11,670 nucleotides of DNA from an uncultured Faecalibaculum sp. (lineage in GTDB: Bacteria; Bacillota_I; Bacilli_A; Erysipelotrichales; Erysipelotrichaceae): contig NZ_CAJUPA010000052.1 in the NCBI RefSeq assembly GCF_910588395.1, positions 1 to 11,670 on the forward strand, in the 5' to 3' direction. Each line of letters begins with the position of its first letter. The stretch's first letter is position 1. A program made the translations under genes and the position numbers. This document shows, one piece after another, positions 1-5,786 of this stretch. The notes beneath the pieces were generated by a model. The model saw only the letters and a list, made by a program, of their open reading frames with translations. It ran no database searches and was not told the DNA's origin.

Positions 1-52
1 TACGGTGGTGTGAGAGGGAGGGGCAGCACTAACCTGTTCCTCTCTACTCGAT
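1..52 (+). mobile_element. 3' end of a group II intron (end of domain V and domain VI)
   Basis: The first bases, tacggtggtg then tgagagg, match the closing strand of domain V and the linker found after the reverse transcriptase gene in many bacterial group II introns. The stretch 11-45 then folds into a purine/pyrimidine hairpin (agagggaggggcag with ctgttcctctct) like domain VI. The A at 46 is placed like the branch-point adenosine, followed by ctcgat, so the intron should end near base 52 with the usual AY end. The reverse transcriptase and the rest of the ribozyme would lie left of the window. The call comes from recalled family features and folding by eye; the subclass is not assigned. Confidence 0.6.
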
Positions 53-53
53 T

Positions 54-122
54 TCGGAGTACATACAGAAAGCCCAGTCATCCGATCCCGGCGTAAGCAT
101 CAAATCAAGCCCATCTGGTTAA
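54..122 (+). other. possible C-terminal coding tail just after the intron
   Basis: One frame is open from the proposed intron boundary to a TAA at 120-122, reading SEYIQKAQSSDPGVSIKSS and then PSG. A strong terminator starts three bases after the stop, which is what the end of a real gene looks like. It could be the 3' exon of a gene interrupted by the intron. The stretch is only 22 codons, no family is recognised, and a chance open frame cannot be excluded. Confidence 0.25.
92..109 (+). repeat. 18-base direct repeat, copy 1
   Basis: The sequence cgtaagcatcaaatcaag recurs at 189-206 with one change (a to g), 97 bases away. Both copies read VS(I/V)KS in an open frame that stops soon after, and both are followed by a terminator-like hairpin. 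Confidence 0.75.
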
Positions 123-124
123 GG

Positions 125-169
125 AGCCTCCCATCGTTCACAATCTGCAGGAATGACAGGAGGCTTTTT
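125..169 (+). terminator. rho-independent terminator
   Basis: The arm at 125-139 pairs with 151-165 (outer core agcctccc/ggaggct, with a G-T pair and two mismatches inside) around an 11-base loop, and is followed directly by TTTTT. It begins three bases after the stop at 120-122 and would end a plus-strand transcript coming from the left. Confidence 0.7.
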
Positions 170-188
170 GTAATGATCACGATACAAA

Positions 189-206
189 CGTAAGCGTCAA
201 ATCAAG
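189..206 (+). repeat. 18-base direct repeat, copy 2
   Basis: The sequence cgtaagcgtcaaatcaag matches copy 1 at 17 of 18 bases. In frame it reads VSVKSRTCI and stops at 217-219, like the end of copy 1. Only the last dozen codons seem duplicated, because the upstream sequence runs into the first terminator. Confidence 0.75.
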
Positions 207-221
207 GACATGTATCTGAAA

Positions 222-274
222 AGAAAGACCTGGGATACGATATCCATTGCTGATACCGTTTCCCAGGTCTTTCT
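222..274 (+). terminator. long terminator-like hairpin
   Basis: The 14-base arm agaaagacctggga at 222-235 is perfectly complementary to 261-274. The inner part (acgatatc with gataccgt) pairs further, and T-rich sequence follows (ttctgtttcttt). Its AAAG/CTTT ends could let it work in both directions, although the uridine tract is interrupted. Confidence 0.5.
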
Positions 275-437
275 GTTTCTTTGTGTTGATATGCAGATTG
301 GCAGGCGGTCTGGATATACCTGGAGTTCTGAGTTCTTTGGATTCAGGTACTATGCTTTGGCCTTTCCGCCAGTGTTTGTCTGATGTTTGCTGTGAATTGC
401 ATGCTCTGTCCAGGCCGAAGGCCGCATCGACGCAGAC
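275..437. other. intergenic stretch with no recognised feature
   Basis: Short open frames cross this stretch on both strands, but none has a ribosome binding site or a recognisable product. A short GC hairpin (ggccgaaggcc, about 413-423) is the only structure seen. It separates the plus-strand hairpins on the left from the minus-strand tRNA terminator. Confidence 0.4.
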
Positions 438-466
438 AAAATAAAAAACTGTCCCGTGACAGTTTT
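438..466 (-). terminator. terminator of the tRNA-Trp transcript
   Basis: Read on the minus strand, aaaactgtc and gacagtttt form a perfect 9-bp stem with a 4-base loop, followed by a U-rich tail (complement of the A-run at 438-448). It lies about 50 bases past the 3' end of the tRNA, the right place to end its transcript. Confidence 0.8.
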
Positions 467-517
467 GCATATTGATTACAGCATACCGGAATACCGCGGA
501 TACTGAAATGTACATAA

Positions 518-591
518 TGGCAGGGGTAGCAGGAGTTGAACCCACACTAACGGTTTTGGAGACCGCTGTTCTACCATTAAACTATACCCCT
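518..591 (-). tRNA. tRNA-Trp, anticodon CCA
   Basis: The minus strand folds into a full cloverleaf: acceptor AGGGGTA with TACCCCT, D arm GTTT/GAAC, anticodon stem GCGGT/ACCGT, a four-base variable region, and T arm GTGGG/CCTGC with loop TTCAACT. The seven-base anticodon loop CTCCAAA places CCA at positions 34-36, which reads UGG (tryptophan). Discriminator base G73 fits bacterial tRNA-Trp, and the terminal CCA (518-520) is encoded. It delivers tryptophan in translation. It appears to be a single-gene transcript with its own promoter and terminator, downstream of mscL on the same strand. Confidence 0.95.
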
Positions 592-603
592 AAGCACTCA
601 CTT

Positions 604-632
604 ATAATAACAGAATGGCTGACTGCATGCAA
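604..632 (-). promoter_or_regulatory. promoter of tRNA-Trp
   Basis: On the minus strand TTGCAT (627-632) and TATTAT (604-609) are spaced by exactly 17 bases. Transcription would start a few bases before the mature tRNA 5' end at 591. The -35 box touches the end of the mscL terminator tail. Confidence 0.75.
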
Positions 633-657
633 TAAAAAAAGCAGAATTACTTCTGCT
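632..657 (-). terminator. terminator of mscL, overlapping its stop codon
   Basis: On the minus strand agcagaa (651-657) pairs with ttctgct (640-646) around a four-base loop that holds the mscL stop codon (647-649), and a run of seven T follows. The hairpin therefore includes the last codons of mscL. Confidence 0.8.
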
Positions 658-1060
658 CCTTTGCTTTGTTCTGCTCAGCCAGCAGCTCTTTGATTTCTCC
701 CAGAAGGCGGACTTCATCAGAGATCTCCGGTTCAGGTTCAGGTGCGGGTTCTTCTTTCTTTCCGCCGAACTTCAGCTTGGCCATTGCCTTGACGAAGACA
801 AACATGCAGACGGCGATAATCAGAAAATCGATGACATTCTGCAGGAATACGCCATAAAGAACTTCGGCATTTCCGACTTTGATCATTAATTCTTCAACAT
901 TGACACCACCGGATAATACTCCGATCAGGGGCATCAGAATGTTGTCTACCAGGGAAGTCACGATTTTGCCGAAGGCACCACCCATGATAACGCCGACGGC
1001 CATATCGATGATATTGCCTTTCATGATGAATTCCTTGAATTCCTGCATTGTTGATTTCAA
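647..1060 (-). CDS. mscL: large-conductance mechanosensitive channel MscL
   Basis: MscL is a homopentameric inner-membrane channel that opens under membrane tension and releases solutes during hypo-osmotic shock. The 137-residue product has the family layout: an N-terminal amphipathic helix (MQEFKEFIMKGNIIDMAVG), pore-lining TM1 at about 16-46 (VGVIMGGAFGKIVTSLVDN), a short periplasmic loop, TM2 at about 68-94 and a charged cytoplasmic helix (about 113-137). The linker at 101-113 is a Pro/Glu alternation (EEPAPEPEPE). I chose the TTG at 1060 because AAGGAG lies 8 bases upstream; the ATG four codons later would be about 20 bases from it. It stands alone, with its own terminator. Family assignment is near certain. 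Confidence 0.96.
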   Translation of the reverse strand: MKSTMQEFKEFIMKGNIIDMAVGVIMGGAFGKIVTSLVDNILMPLIGVLSGGVNVEELMIKVGNAEVLYGVFLQNVIDFLIIAVCMFVFVKAMAKLKFGGKKEEPAPEPEPEISDEVRLLGEIKELLAEQNKAKEQK

Positions 1061-1091
1061 AACAATCTCTCCTTACATTTGCTGTAACTAG

Positions 1092-1097
1092 ATTATA
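1092..1097 (-). promoter_or_regulatory. -10 element of the probable mscL promoter
   Basis: A perfect TATAAT on the minus strand lies about 30 bases before the TTG start. No good -35 box is seen at the right spacing (accatc or gaccat at best). The rest of 1098-1290 holds no convincing gene: the 76-codon minus-strand frame there lacks a ribosome binding site and runs through the IIA terminator. A 10-base palindrome, gaccgcggtc, lies at 1128-1137. Confidence 0.5.
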
Positions 1098-1292
1098 AAT
1101 GGTAGCGGCTGAAAGATGGTCTCAGAAGACCGCGGTCATGAATTTTGTTTCTGAAAGTTTTGATCCGGTCATGAAACATATCTGGAAAGAGAGCCGGGAT
1201 TCCAAATCGTTTTCGGGGGTCATATGAAGGAGCTGGAAACAGAGTCAGACTGTGAGGATTGCCGGAGACCGGATACATCTGATGTGAGGGGA

Positions 1293-1324
1293 TAAAAAAA
1301 GTGCCCTTCATGATGAAGAGCACT
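1293..1324 (-). terminator. terminator of the PTS IIA transcript
   Basis: On the minus strand an 11-bp stem (agtgctcttca with tgaagggcact, one G-T pair) with a 3-base loop is followed by seven T. It lies 25 bases past the IIA stop. A smaller hairpin (gccgg/ccggc, 1329-1349) sits between it and the stop codon. Confidence 0.85.
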
Positions 1325-1348
1325 GATTGCCGGTTTCGTGGCTTCCGG

Positions 1349-1669
1349 CTATTTTTTCAGGTCTGCCAGAGTTTTATATAGATCGATGGTTTCCTGTGCG
1401 AGAACCTTGAACTGTTCGGCACCCATCATCTGATCTTCTGCGTGAATCAGAAGCAGACTGATGGGGTTGGGTTCTCCGGCGGCTTCTTTCTGAATCATTT
1501 GCGCATGCGGTTCATGTCCCTGATTCATGTATTCTTCGCCGGCTGCCATCTGACTGGCGGCTTCTTCGAAGTCACCCTGTTTTGCAGCGTCGATTGCAGC
1601 GATGAAAGCAGATTTTGCGCCGCCGCTGGCAGCGATGATCTGAAAGCAGATGAGTTCCATACCTTCCAT
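1349..1669 (-). CDS. PTS IIA component, lactose/cellobiose family
   Basis: This soluble protein carries phosphate from HPr to the IIB component during import of a beta-glucoside such as cellobiose. Its 106 residues match the usual size of IIA-Lac/Cel, an all-helical trimer. The phosphorylation site is in LLLIHAEDQMM: His76 is the probable phospho-histidine and Asp79 matches the metal-binding aspartate at the trimer axis. The N-terminal part has the family pattern of alanine-rich helices (IIAASGGAKSAFIAAIDAAKQ). ATG at 1669 is favoured by AAGGAGG about 9 bases upstream. The gene faces away from the IIC and IIB genes, on the far side of the regulator, and has its own promoter and terminator. 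Sugar specificity within the family is inferred from the neighbouring glucosidase. Confidence 0.92.
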   Translation of the reverse strand: MEGMELICFQIIAASGGAKSAFIAAIDAAKQGDFEEAASQMAAGEEYMNQGHEPHAQMIQKEAAGEPNPISLLLIHAEDQMMGAEQFKVLAQETIDLYKTLADLKK

Positions 1670-1700
1670 AATACATACCCTCCTTGGCTATAAATGTATA

Positions 1701-1728
1701 ATTGTGTACAGTTAAAGACTATACAATT
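1701..1728. promoter_or_regulatory. operator-like site upstream of IIA
   Basis: The arms ATTGTGTA (1701-1708) and TATACAAT (1720-1727) form an imperfect inverted repeat. The right part, aaagactatacaatt (1714-1728), recurs almost unchanged at 2611-2625 and 2781-2795. The left part, tgtgtacag (1703-1711), recurs in reverse complement at 2638-2646. It lies just downstream of the proposed IIA promoter, a good place for a repressor. The adjacent GntR protein is the likely binder, by inference. Confidence 0.5.
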
Positions 1729-1737
1729 ACCGAAATC

Positions 1738-1767
1738 AGTATAATAGTCTCCCGGACGAAATTGCAA
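1738..1767 (-). promoter_or_regulatory. probable promoter of the IIA gene
   Basis: On the minus strand TTGCAA (1762-1767) and TATACT (1738-1743) are 18 bases apart. A start near 1731 would give a leader of about 60 bases that contains the operator-like site and the ribosome binding site. It lies in the 152-base gap after the regulator gene; no clear terminator was seen after the regulator, so read-through is also possible. Confidence 0.5.
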
Positions 1768-1821
1768 GCTGTTTCATGACTTTTTGACAGCCGTTATGCG
1801 CTGTTTTCCAGGGAGACAGTG

Positions 1822-2535
1822 TTATCGTCTGACGGAATAAACAGACAGTTTGAACCGGTCGTATCGATGTCTGGAAATGGAATACTCGAATGGTATGCCA
1901 TTGTCCAGATATGCAATCTGTTCAACTTCCAGGACAGGTTCTTCGGGTCGCAGGCCAAGTTCTGCCTGATCCTGAGGATTGGAGATCTGCGCCCTGGTTG
2001 TTTTCTGTGCCGAGGCGATTTTTTTACCCAGAACGTCCTCAATGTAGGTATAGACGGAATGTTTCAGGATATCTTCCGTGATCCCGGGGATAGTCTCGGG
2101 GGACATATAGGTGTGTTCCAGAACATAGGGTTCGCCATCAATGTTCCTGACCCGCAGGATGTCGTAAAGGGGGTCGTTTTCCCGGATGCCCAGGTGATCT
2201 GCGATGTCTTTGGGTGCAAAAACCAGCTTGAAATGTAGAAGTTTTGTATCTGCATGGCCTCTGGCGGTTCTTGTGAATCCCTGAAGTTCTCTCTCCTGCA
2301 GTTCCACTTCACCATCATCCATGTTTTTGGAGAGGACAAAACTCCCCAGACCCTGTTTCCGGTAAATGAAACCTTCCTGCACGAGCATATCGTAGGCTTT
2401 TTTCACGGTCATGCGGGAGCAGTCAAACTGCTGGCAGATTGTCATTTCATCGGGAAGCTGACTGCCGGGGGCATATGTGCCATTCAGTATTTTTTCTTTG
2501 GTGTCATCGTAAATCGTTCTGTATTTTGTTTTCAT
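1822..2535 (-). CDS. GntR-family transcriptional regulator (HutC/UTRA type)
   Basis: The 237-residue protein has a winged helix-turn-helix DNA-binding domain at about 1-70 (IYDDTKEKILNGTYAPGSQLP, recognition region CSRMTVKKAYDMLVQEG, wing FIYRKQGLGSFV) and a UTRA ligand-binding domain at about 90-230. UTRA proteins of this type bind sugar phosphates and related metabolites and usually repress nearby sugar genes. The ATG at 2535 has GGAAGG 8 bases upstream. It sits between the IIA gene and the divergent glucosidase-IIC-IIB operon, so it is the obvious candidate local regulator. A half-site (tagacaat) in its own promoter spacer suggests autoregulation. Ligand and direction of control are not visible; a phosphorylated beta-glucoside is the natural guess. 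Confidence 0.92.
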   Translation of the reverse strand: MKTKYRTIYDDTKEKILNGTYAPGSQLPDEMTICQQFDCSRMTVKKAYDMLVQEGFIYRKQGLGSFVLSKNMDDGEVELQERELQGFTRTARGHADTKLLHFKLVFAPKDIADHLGIRENDPLYDILRVRNIDGEPYVLEHTYMSPETIPGITEDILKHSVYTYIEDVLGKKIASAQKTTRAQISNPQDQAELGLRPEEPVLEVEQIAYLDNGIPFEYSISRHRYDRFKLSVYSVRR

Positions 2536-2556
2536 TAAATGAACCTTCCAATTCTA

Positions 2557-2585
2557 AGTATACGAAGATTGTCTACCTTGTGCAA
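2557..2585 (-). promoter_or_regulatory. promoter of the GntR regulator
   Basis: On the minus strand TTGCAC (2580-2585) and TATACT (2557-2562) are separated by 17 bases. The spacer contains tagacaat (2568-2575), the same half-site that recurs in the divergent glucosidase promoter. The predicted 5' leader is only about 15 bases. Confidence 0.65.
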
Positions 2586-2610
2586 CAGACGAAATATGCG
2601 CCTTGTTACT

Positions 2611-2646
2611 AATGACTATACAATATCAGGCGAGAATCTGTACACA
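2611..2646. promoter_or_regulatory. operator-like block in the divergent intergenic region
   Basis: The bases aatgactatacaata (2611-2625) and ctgtacaca (2638-2646) are the two elements that also make up the site upstream of the IIA gene, here in another arrangement. The block lies behind the regulator promoter and about 145 bases ahead of the glucosidase promoter. The 309-base gap 2536-2844 has no credible gene. Confidence 0.45.
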
Positions 2647-2741
2647 TCAGACAAATCCCGGTTTTATCTGTCTCTGTCCGGCATGAAACCCCTTACCCTG
2701 CAGATGGCGAATCATGAATCATACATATCACTTCATAAAAA

Positions 2742-2793
2742 TAGACAATAACGAGAAAGAAAATAGACAAAAATACAGAAAAAGACTAGACAA
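2742..2793 (+). repeat. three TAGACAA direct repeats upstream of the glucosidase
   Basis: TAGACAA occurs at 2742-2748, 2764-2770 and 2787-2793, spaced 22 and 23 bases apart, about two turns of the helix, so all copies face the same side. The third copy contains the likely -35 box. They resemble half-sites of GntR/HutC operators, which centre on a GTCTAGAC-type core. Confidence 0.6.
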
Positions 2794-2815
2794 CTAGGAT
2801 GTAAGCGGTATACCA
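2787..2815 (+). promoter_or_regulatory. promoter of the glucosidase operon with overlapping cre-like site
   Basis: TAGACA (2787-2792) and TATACC (2809-2814) are separated by 16 bases and lie about 30 bases before the start codon. The sequence atgtaagcggtatacca (about 2799-2815) matches the first twelve positions of the CcpA cre consensus (WTGNAANCGNWNNCW) and fails at the last two. CcpA binding here would block the polymerase and give glucose repression. The promoter is plausible; the cre site is tentative. Confidence 0.5.
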
Positions 2816-2844
2816 TGTGGCTGTAAGAAACAAAGGAGAGCAAG

Positions 2845-4254
2845 ATGGAAACAAAATTAACCTTTCCCGACGGTTTCTGGTGGGGAGCTGCCAGCAGCGG
2901 TCCCCAGACAGAAGGGTGGTATGGAAAGCGGCATGAAAATGTCATGGACAAATGGTACCGCGTTGCAAGGAATGACTTCTTCAATGGCGTGGGACCGGAT
3001 GTAGCCAGCGATTTCTGCCACAGGTACCCGGAGGATTTCAAGCTGTTCAGGGAAATCGGCATGAATTCCTTCCGGACTTCCATTCAGTGGACACGGCTGA
3101 TCAAGGATCTGGAAACAGGGGAGCCCGATCCAGAAGGCGTGAAATTCTACCGGGACATGATCCAGGCTACGAAAGACAACGGCATTGAGCTGATCCTGAA
3201 CCTGCATCATTTCGATCTGCCGGATGAACTGCTTGAGAAGTATGGCGGATGGGAAAGCAAGCACGTTGTGGATCTGTTTGAAAAATTCGCGAAGACAGCT
3301 TTCGAGCTGTTCGGTGACGATGTCAGATACTGGACAACGTTCAATGAGCCCATGGTCATTCCCGAAGCCGGCTACCTCTATGGATTCCACTATCCGAAGA
3401 AAACCGGAAAAGGCCGGGAAGCTGCACAGATTGTCTACAACATCAACCTGGCCAGCGCCAAAGCCATACAGGCTTTCCGGAAAAGCGGCAAAGCCGGGGA
3501 AATCGGCATCATTCTCAATCTGACACCGGCTTATCCCCGTTCTGATTCAAAGGAAGATACAGAAGCTGCGAAGCTGGTGGACGGATTCTTCAACCGTTCC
3601 TATCTGGATCCTGCCGTCAAGGGTGTGTTTCCGCAGGATGTCGTCGAGACGCTGAAAAAAGATGGTGTGCTGCCTGCGTACACCGATGAGGAACTTCAGC
3701 TGATCAGGGACAACACGGTGGATTTCCTGGGAGTGAACTACTATCACCCGAAACGTGTCAGAGCCGCTGAACAGTCGGACAGAGACCACTGGAAAGACTG
3801 GATGCCGGACTGGTACGGCGTGGAATGGGAATGGCCGGAAGCCAGAATCAATCCCTACCGAGGCTGGGAGATTTATCCGGAGGCCATGTACGACATTGCC
3901 AAAAACGTGCAGGACAATTACGGAAACATCAAATGGTTTGTATCCGAGAACGGCATGGGTGTTGAAGGGGAAGAAAAATACCGCAAGGAAGACGGATCCA
4001 TCGAAGATGACTACCGGATTGATTTCTACAAGGAGCACCTGGCACAGCTGCACAGAGCCATGGAAGAAGGATCCAACTGCATTGGCTATCATCCCTGGAC
4101 AGCCATGGACTGCTGGAGCTGGAACAACGCCTACAAGAACCGTTACGGCTTCATTGCGGTGGACCTGAACGACCAGAGCCGCACCATCAAGAAAAGCGGA
4201 CGGTGGTTCCGGCAGGTAGCTGACGATAACGCAATCGTCATTGACGAAAACTGA
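2845..4254 (+). CDS. 6-phospho-beta-glucosidase, glycoside hydrolase family 1
   Basis: The enzyme hydrolyses phosphorylated beta-glucosides, such as cellobiose 6-phosphate, delivered by the PTS to the cytoplasm. Its 469 residues fit the GH1 barrel. FPDGFWWGAASSGPQTEG (7-24) is the N-terminal family signature; the acid/base is Glu168 in TFNEP; the nucleophile is Glu368 in VSENG. The C-terminal segment CWSWNNAYKNRYGF (423-436) aligns with the phosphate-binding region of 6-phospho enzymes: Ser425 and Tyr434 are kept, but the usual lysine two before the tyrosine is Asn432, with Lys431 just before it. The start has AAAGGAG about 6 bases upstream. First gene of an operon with PTS IIC and IIB. Phospho-substrate use is inferred from that motif and the PTS neighbours. 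Confidence 0.93.
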   Translation: METKLTFPDGFWWGAASSGPQTEGWYGKRHENVMDKWYRVARNDFFNGVGPDVASDFCHRYPEDFKLFREIGMNSFRTSIQWTRLIKDLETGEPDPEGVKFYRDMIQATKDNGIELILNLHHFDLPDELLEKYGGWESKHVVDLFEKFAKTAFELFGDDVRYWTTFNEPMVIPEAGYLYGFHYPKKTGKGREAAQIVYNINLASAKAIQAFRKSGKAGEIGIILNLTPAYPRSDSKEDTEAAKLVDGFFNRSYLDPAVKGVFPQDVVETLKKDGVLPAYTDEELQLIRDNTVDFLGVNYYHPKRVRAAEQSDRDHWKDWMPDWYGVEWEWPEARINPYRGWEIYPEAMYDIAKNVQDNYGNIKWFVSENGMGVEGEEKYRKEDGSIEDDYRIDFYKEHLAQLHRAMEEGSNCIGYHPWTAMDCWSWNNAYKNRYGFIAVDLNDQSRTIKKSGRWFRQVADDNAIVIDEN

Positions 4255-4325
4255 TCCTGCAGAAGGACCGGATTTAGAGAATTGCTGACATAGAAAAGCA
4301 AAACAAAAATTTGAGAGAGAGAAAC

Positions 4326-5666
4326 ATGGAAAACACAGAAAAGAACAGCTTCATTACCAAGTTTGCAGATTTTGCCGCCAAACTCGGCAACCAGATTCAT
4401 CTGCGTACGCTCCGTGATGCGTTTGCGACCATCATGCCTCTGTATATCCTGGCCGGCCTGGCAGTCCTGCTGAACAACACGGTCTTCACCTGGATTTTCT
4501 CCGGGGAAACGCTGGAAACATTCCAGTACTGGGGCAATCTGCTGGTCAACGGAACACTGAACATCTCCGGTCTGCTGATTGCCGGCGTGATCGGTTACTG
4601 CCTGGCCATCAACCGTGAATTCGAAAACCCGATTTCCTGTGCTGTTGTCGCCATTGCCGGTCTGGTTGTCATGATGCCCATGACTGTGGAACTGACTTCG
4701 GTCAACGAAATCACCGATACGTTCTCCGGTGTGCTTCCTTTCTCCAATCTGGGAACAGGCAGCATGTTCGCCGGCATCATCGTCGGTCTGCTGATTACGG
4801 AATTCTTCATCTGGATTTCCCGCGTGAAAGCCCTGCAGATCAATCTGGGTGCCAATGTTCCTCCTGCTGTCGGCAAGTCCTTCAACGTCCTGATTCCGGT
4901 CATTATCGTTCTGAGCGTATTTGCCGTGGTTTCCACACTGCTGGGCAAGCTGGCAGGAACCGACCTGATCACGCTGATCACCACTTTCATCCAGGAGCCT
5001 CTCCGTCATATCGGAACGAGCCTCTGGGGAACAGTCATTCTGTATACACTGGGCAACCTGCTCTGGCTGTTCGGTATCCATCAGTCTGTTATCTACTCTT
5101 CCATTCTCGAACCGCTGCTGATCATCAACATCAACGAGAACATTGCCGCGTTTGCAGCAGGTGAAGCAATTCCCAACATCATCAACGTATCTCAGGTTAC
5201 ATCCTTCGGTCTGCTGGGTGGATCCGGATCCACAATCTGTCTGCTGATTGCCACATTCATCGTCGGCAGAAATGCTGCCACCCGCAATGTTGCCAAACTG
5301 TCCATTGCACCTGGTCTGTTCAACATCAACGAACCTGTGCTGTTTGGCTATCCCATCGTGTACAACATCTCCATGGCGATTCCGTTCCTGCTGGTACCGG
5401 TTATGGGTATCATCATCTCCTACTTCGCAACAGTCACAGGTATCATGAGACCCTGCGTTGCACTGGTTCCCTGGACAACACCTGTTCTGATTTCCGGTTT
5501 CCTGGCTACTGCCGGTGACTTCATGGCTGTTGTGGTTCAGGCTGTGGTTCTGATTCTCGGTGTTCTGATTTACATGCCTTTCGTCAAGATCAACGACCGC
5601 GTCATGGCCCGTCAGGCTGAGCTTGCGGAAGAAGATGACGATGATGATGTATTCGACATCGACTGA
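4326..5666 (+). CDS. PTS IIC permease, lactose/cellobiose family
   Basis: This integral membrane component forms the sugar channel and presents the sugar to IIB for phosphorylation during uptake. The 446-residue protein is mostly hydrophobic, with roughly ten membrane segments from about residue 33 to 420. It holds two family hallmarks: LFGIHQSVI (His252) and FNINEPVLFGYPIV (Glu336), matching the conserved His and Glu of the sugar site in the ChbC-type structure. The cytoplasmic tail is strongly acidic (EEDDDDD). I chose the ATG at 4326, 4-10 bases after a GAGAGAG stretch; an in-frame TTG at 4311 has nothing like a ribosome binding site. It follows the glucosidase by 71 bases. Family certain; exact sugar unknown. 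Confidence 0.95.
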   Translation: MENTEKNSFITKFADFAAKLGNQIHLRTLRDAFATIMPLYILAGLAVLLNNTVFTWIFSGETLETFQYWGNLLVNGTLNISGLLIAGVIGYCLAINREFENPISCAVVAIAGLVVMMPMTVELTSVNEITDTFSGVLPFSNLGTGSMFAGIIVGLLITEFFIWISRVKALQINLGANVPPAVGKSFNVLIPVIIVLSVFAVVSTLLGKLAGTDLITLITTFIQEPLRHIGTSLWGTVILYTLGNLLWLFGIHQSVIYSSILEPLLIININENIAAFAAGEAIPNIINVSQVTSFGLLGGSGSTICLLIATFIVGRNAATRNVAKLSIAPGLFNINEPVLFGYPIVYNISMAIPFLLVPVMGIIISYFATVTGIMRPCVALVPWTTPVLISGFLATAGDFMAVVVQAVVLILGVLIYMPFVKINDRVMARQAELAEEDDDDDVFDID

Positions 5667-5750
5667 GTGCTTCTTCAGGATCTGACACAAGCCCTGTATC
5701 CGGATTTCACCGGTCACAGCGGTCAATACGTATTACAATAAAAGAAAGAA

Positions 5751-5769
5751 CCGGTAGACAGACTGCCGG
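5751..5769 (+). other. small hairpin just upstream of the IIB ribosome binding site
   Basis: The arms ccggtag (5751-5757) and ctgccgg (5763-5769) pair over 7 bp with one G-T and a five-base loop, ending 5 bases before the AGAGGT of IIB. It lies in an unusually long 120-base gap for an operon. No U-tract follows, so it is not a classical terminator; an RNA stability or processing element is possible. Confidence 0.35.
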
Positions 5770-5786
5770 AAAAAGAGGTAAACGAA

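Noticed and set aside
177..545. 122-codon minus-strand frame and a 65-codon plus-strand frame in the left intergenic region
   Set aside because: They run through terminator hairpins and the tRNA and have no translation signals; a decayed gene cannot be excluded but nothing is recognised.
1093..1323. 76-codon minus-strand frame between mscL and IIA
   Set aside because: It starts inside the IIA terminator, has no ribosome binding site and gives no recognisable product.
1768..1821. Terminator after the GntR gene
   Set aside because: The short pairing acagc/gctgt has no T-run on the minus strand, so it was not called a terminator.
2539..2751. 70-codon plus-strand frame in the divergent intergenic region
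   Set aside because: No ribosome binding site, overlaps the regulator promoter and operator-like sites, and no family features.
2742..2793. CRISPR-like repeat spacing
   Set aside because: Seven-base repeats at 22-23 bases are far too short for CRISPR repeats and fit promoter-binding sites; no CRISPR array was seen anywhere in the window.
4143..5726. Long open frame of 527 codons on the minus strand
   Set aside because: It is fully antisense to the clear PTS IIC gene. Its product is a low-complexity Gln/Asn/Asp/His/Gly mixture typical of the reverse frame of a membrane protein gene, with no ribosome binding site.
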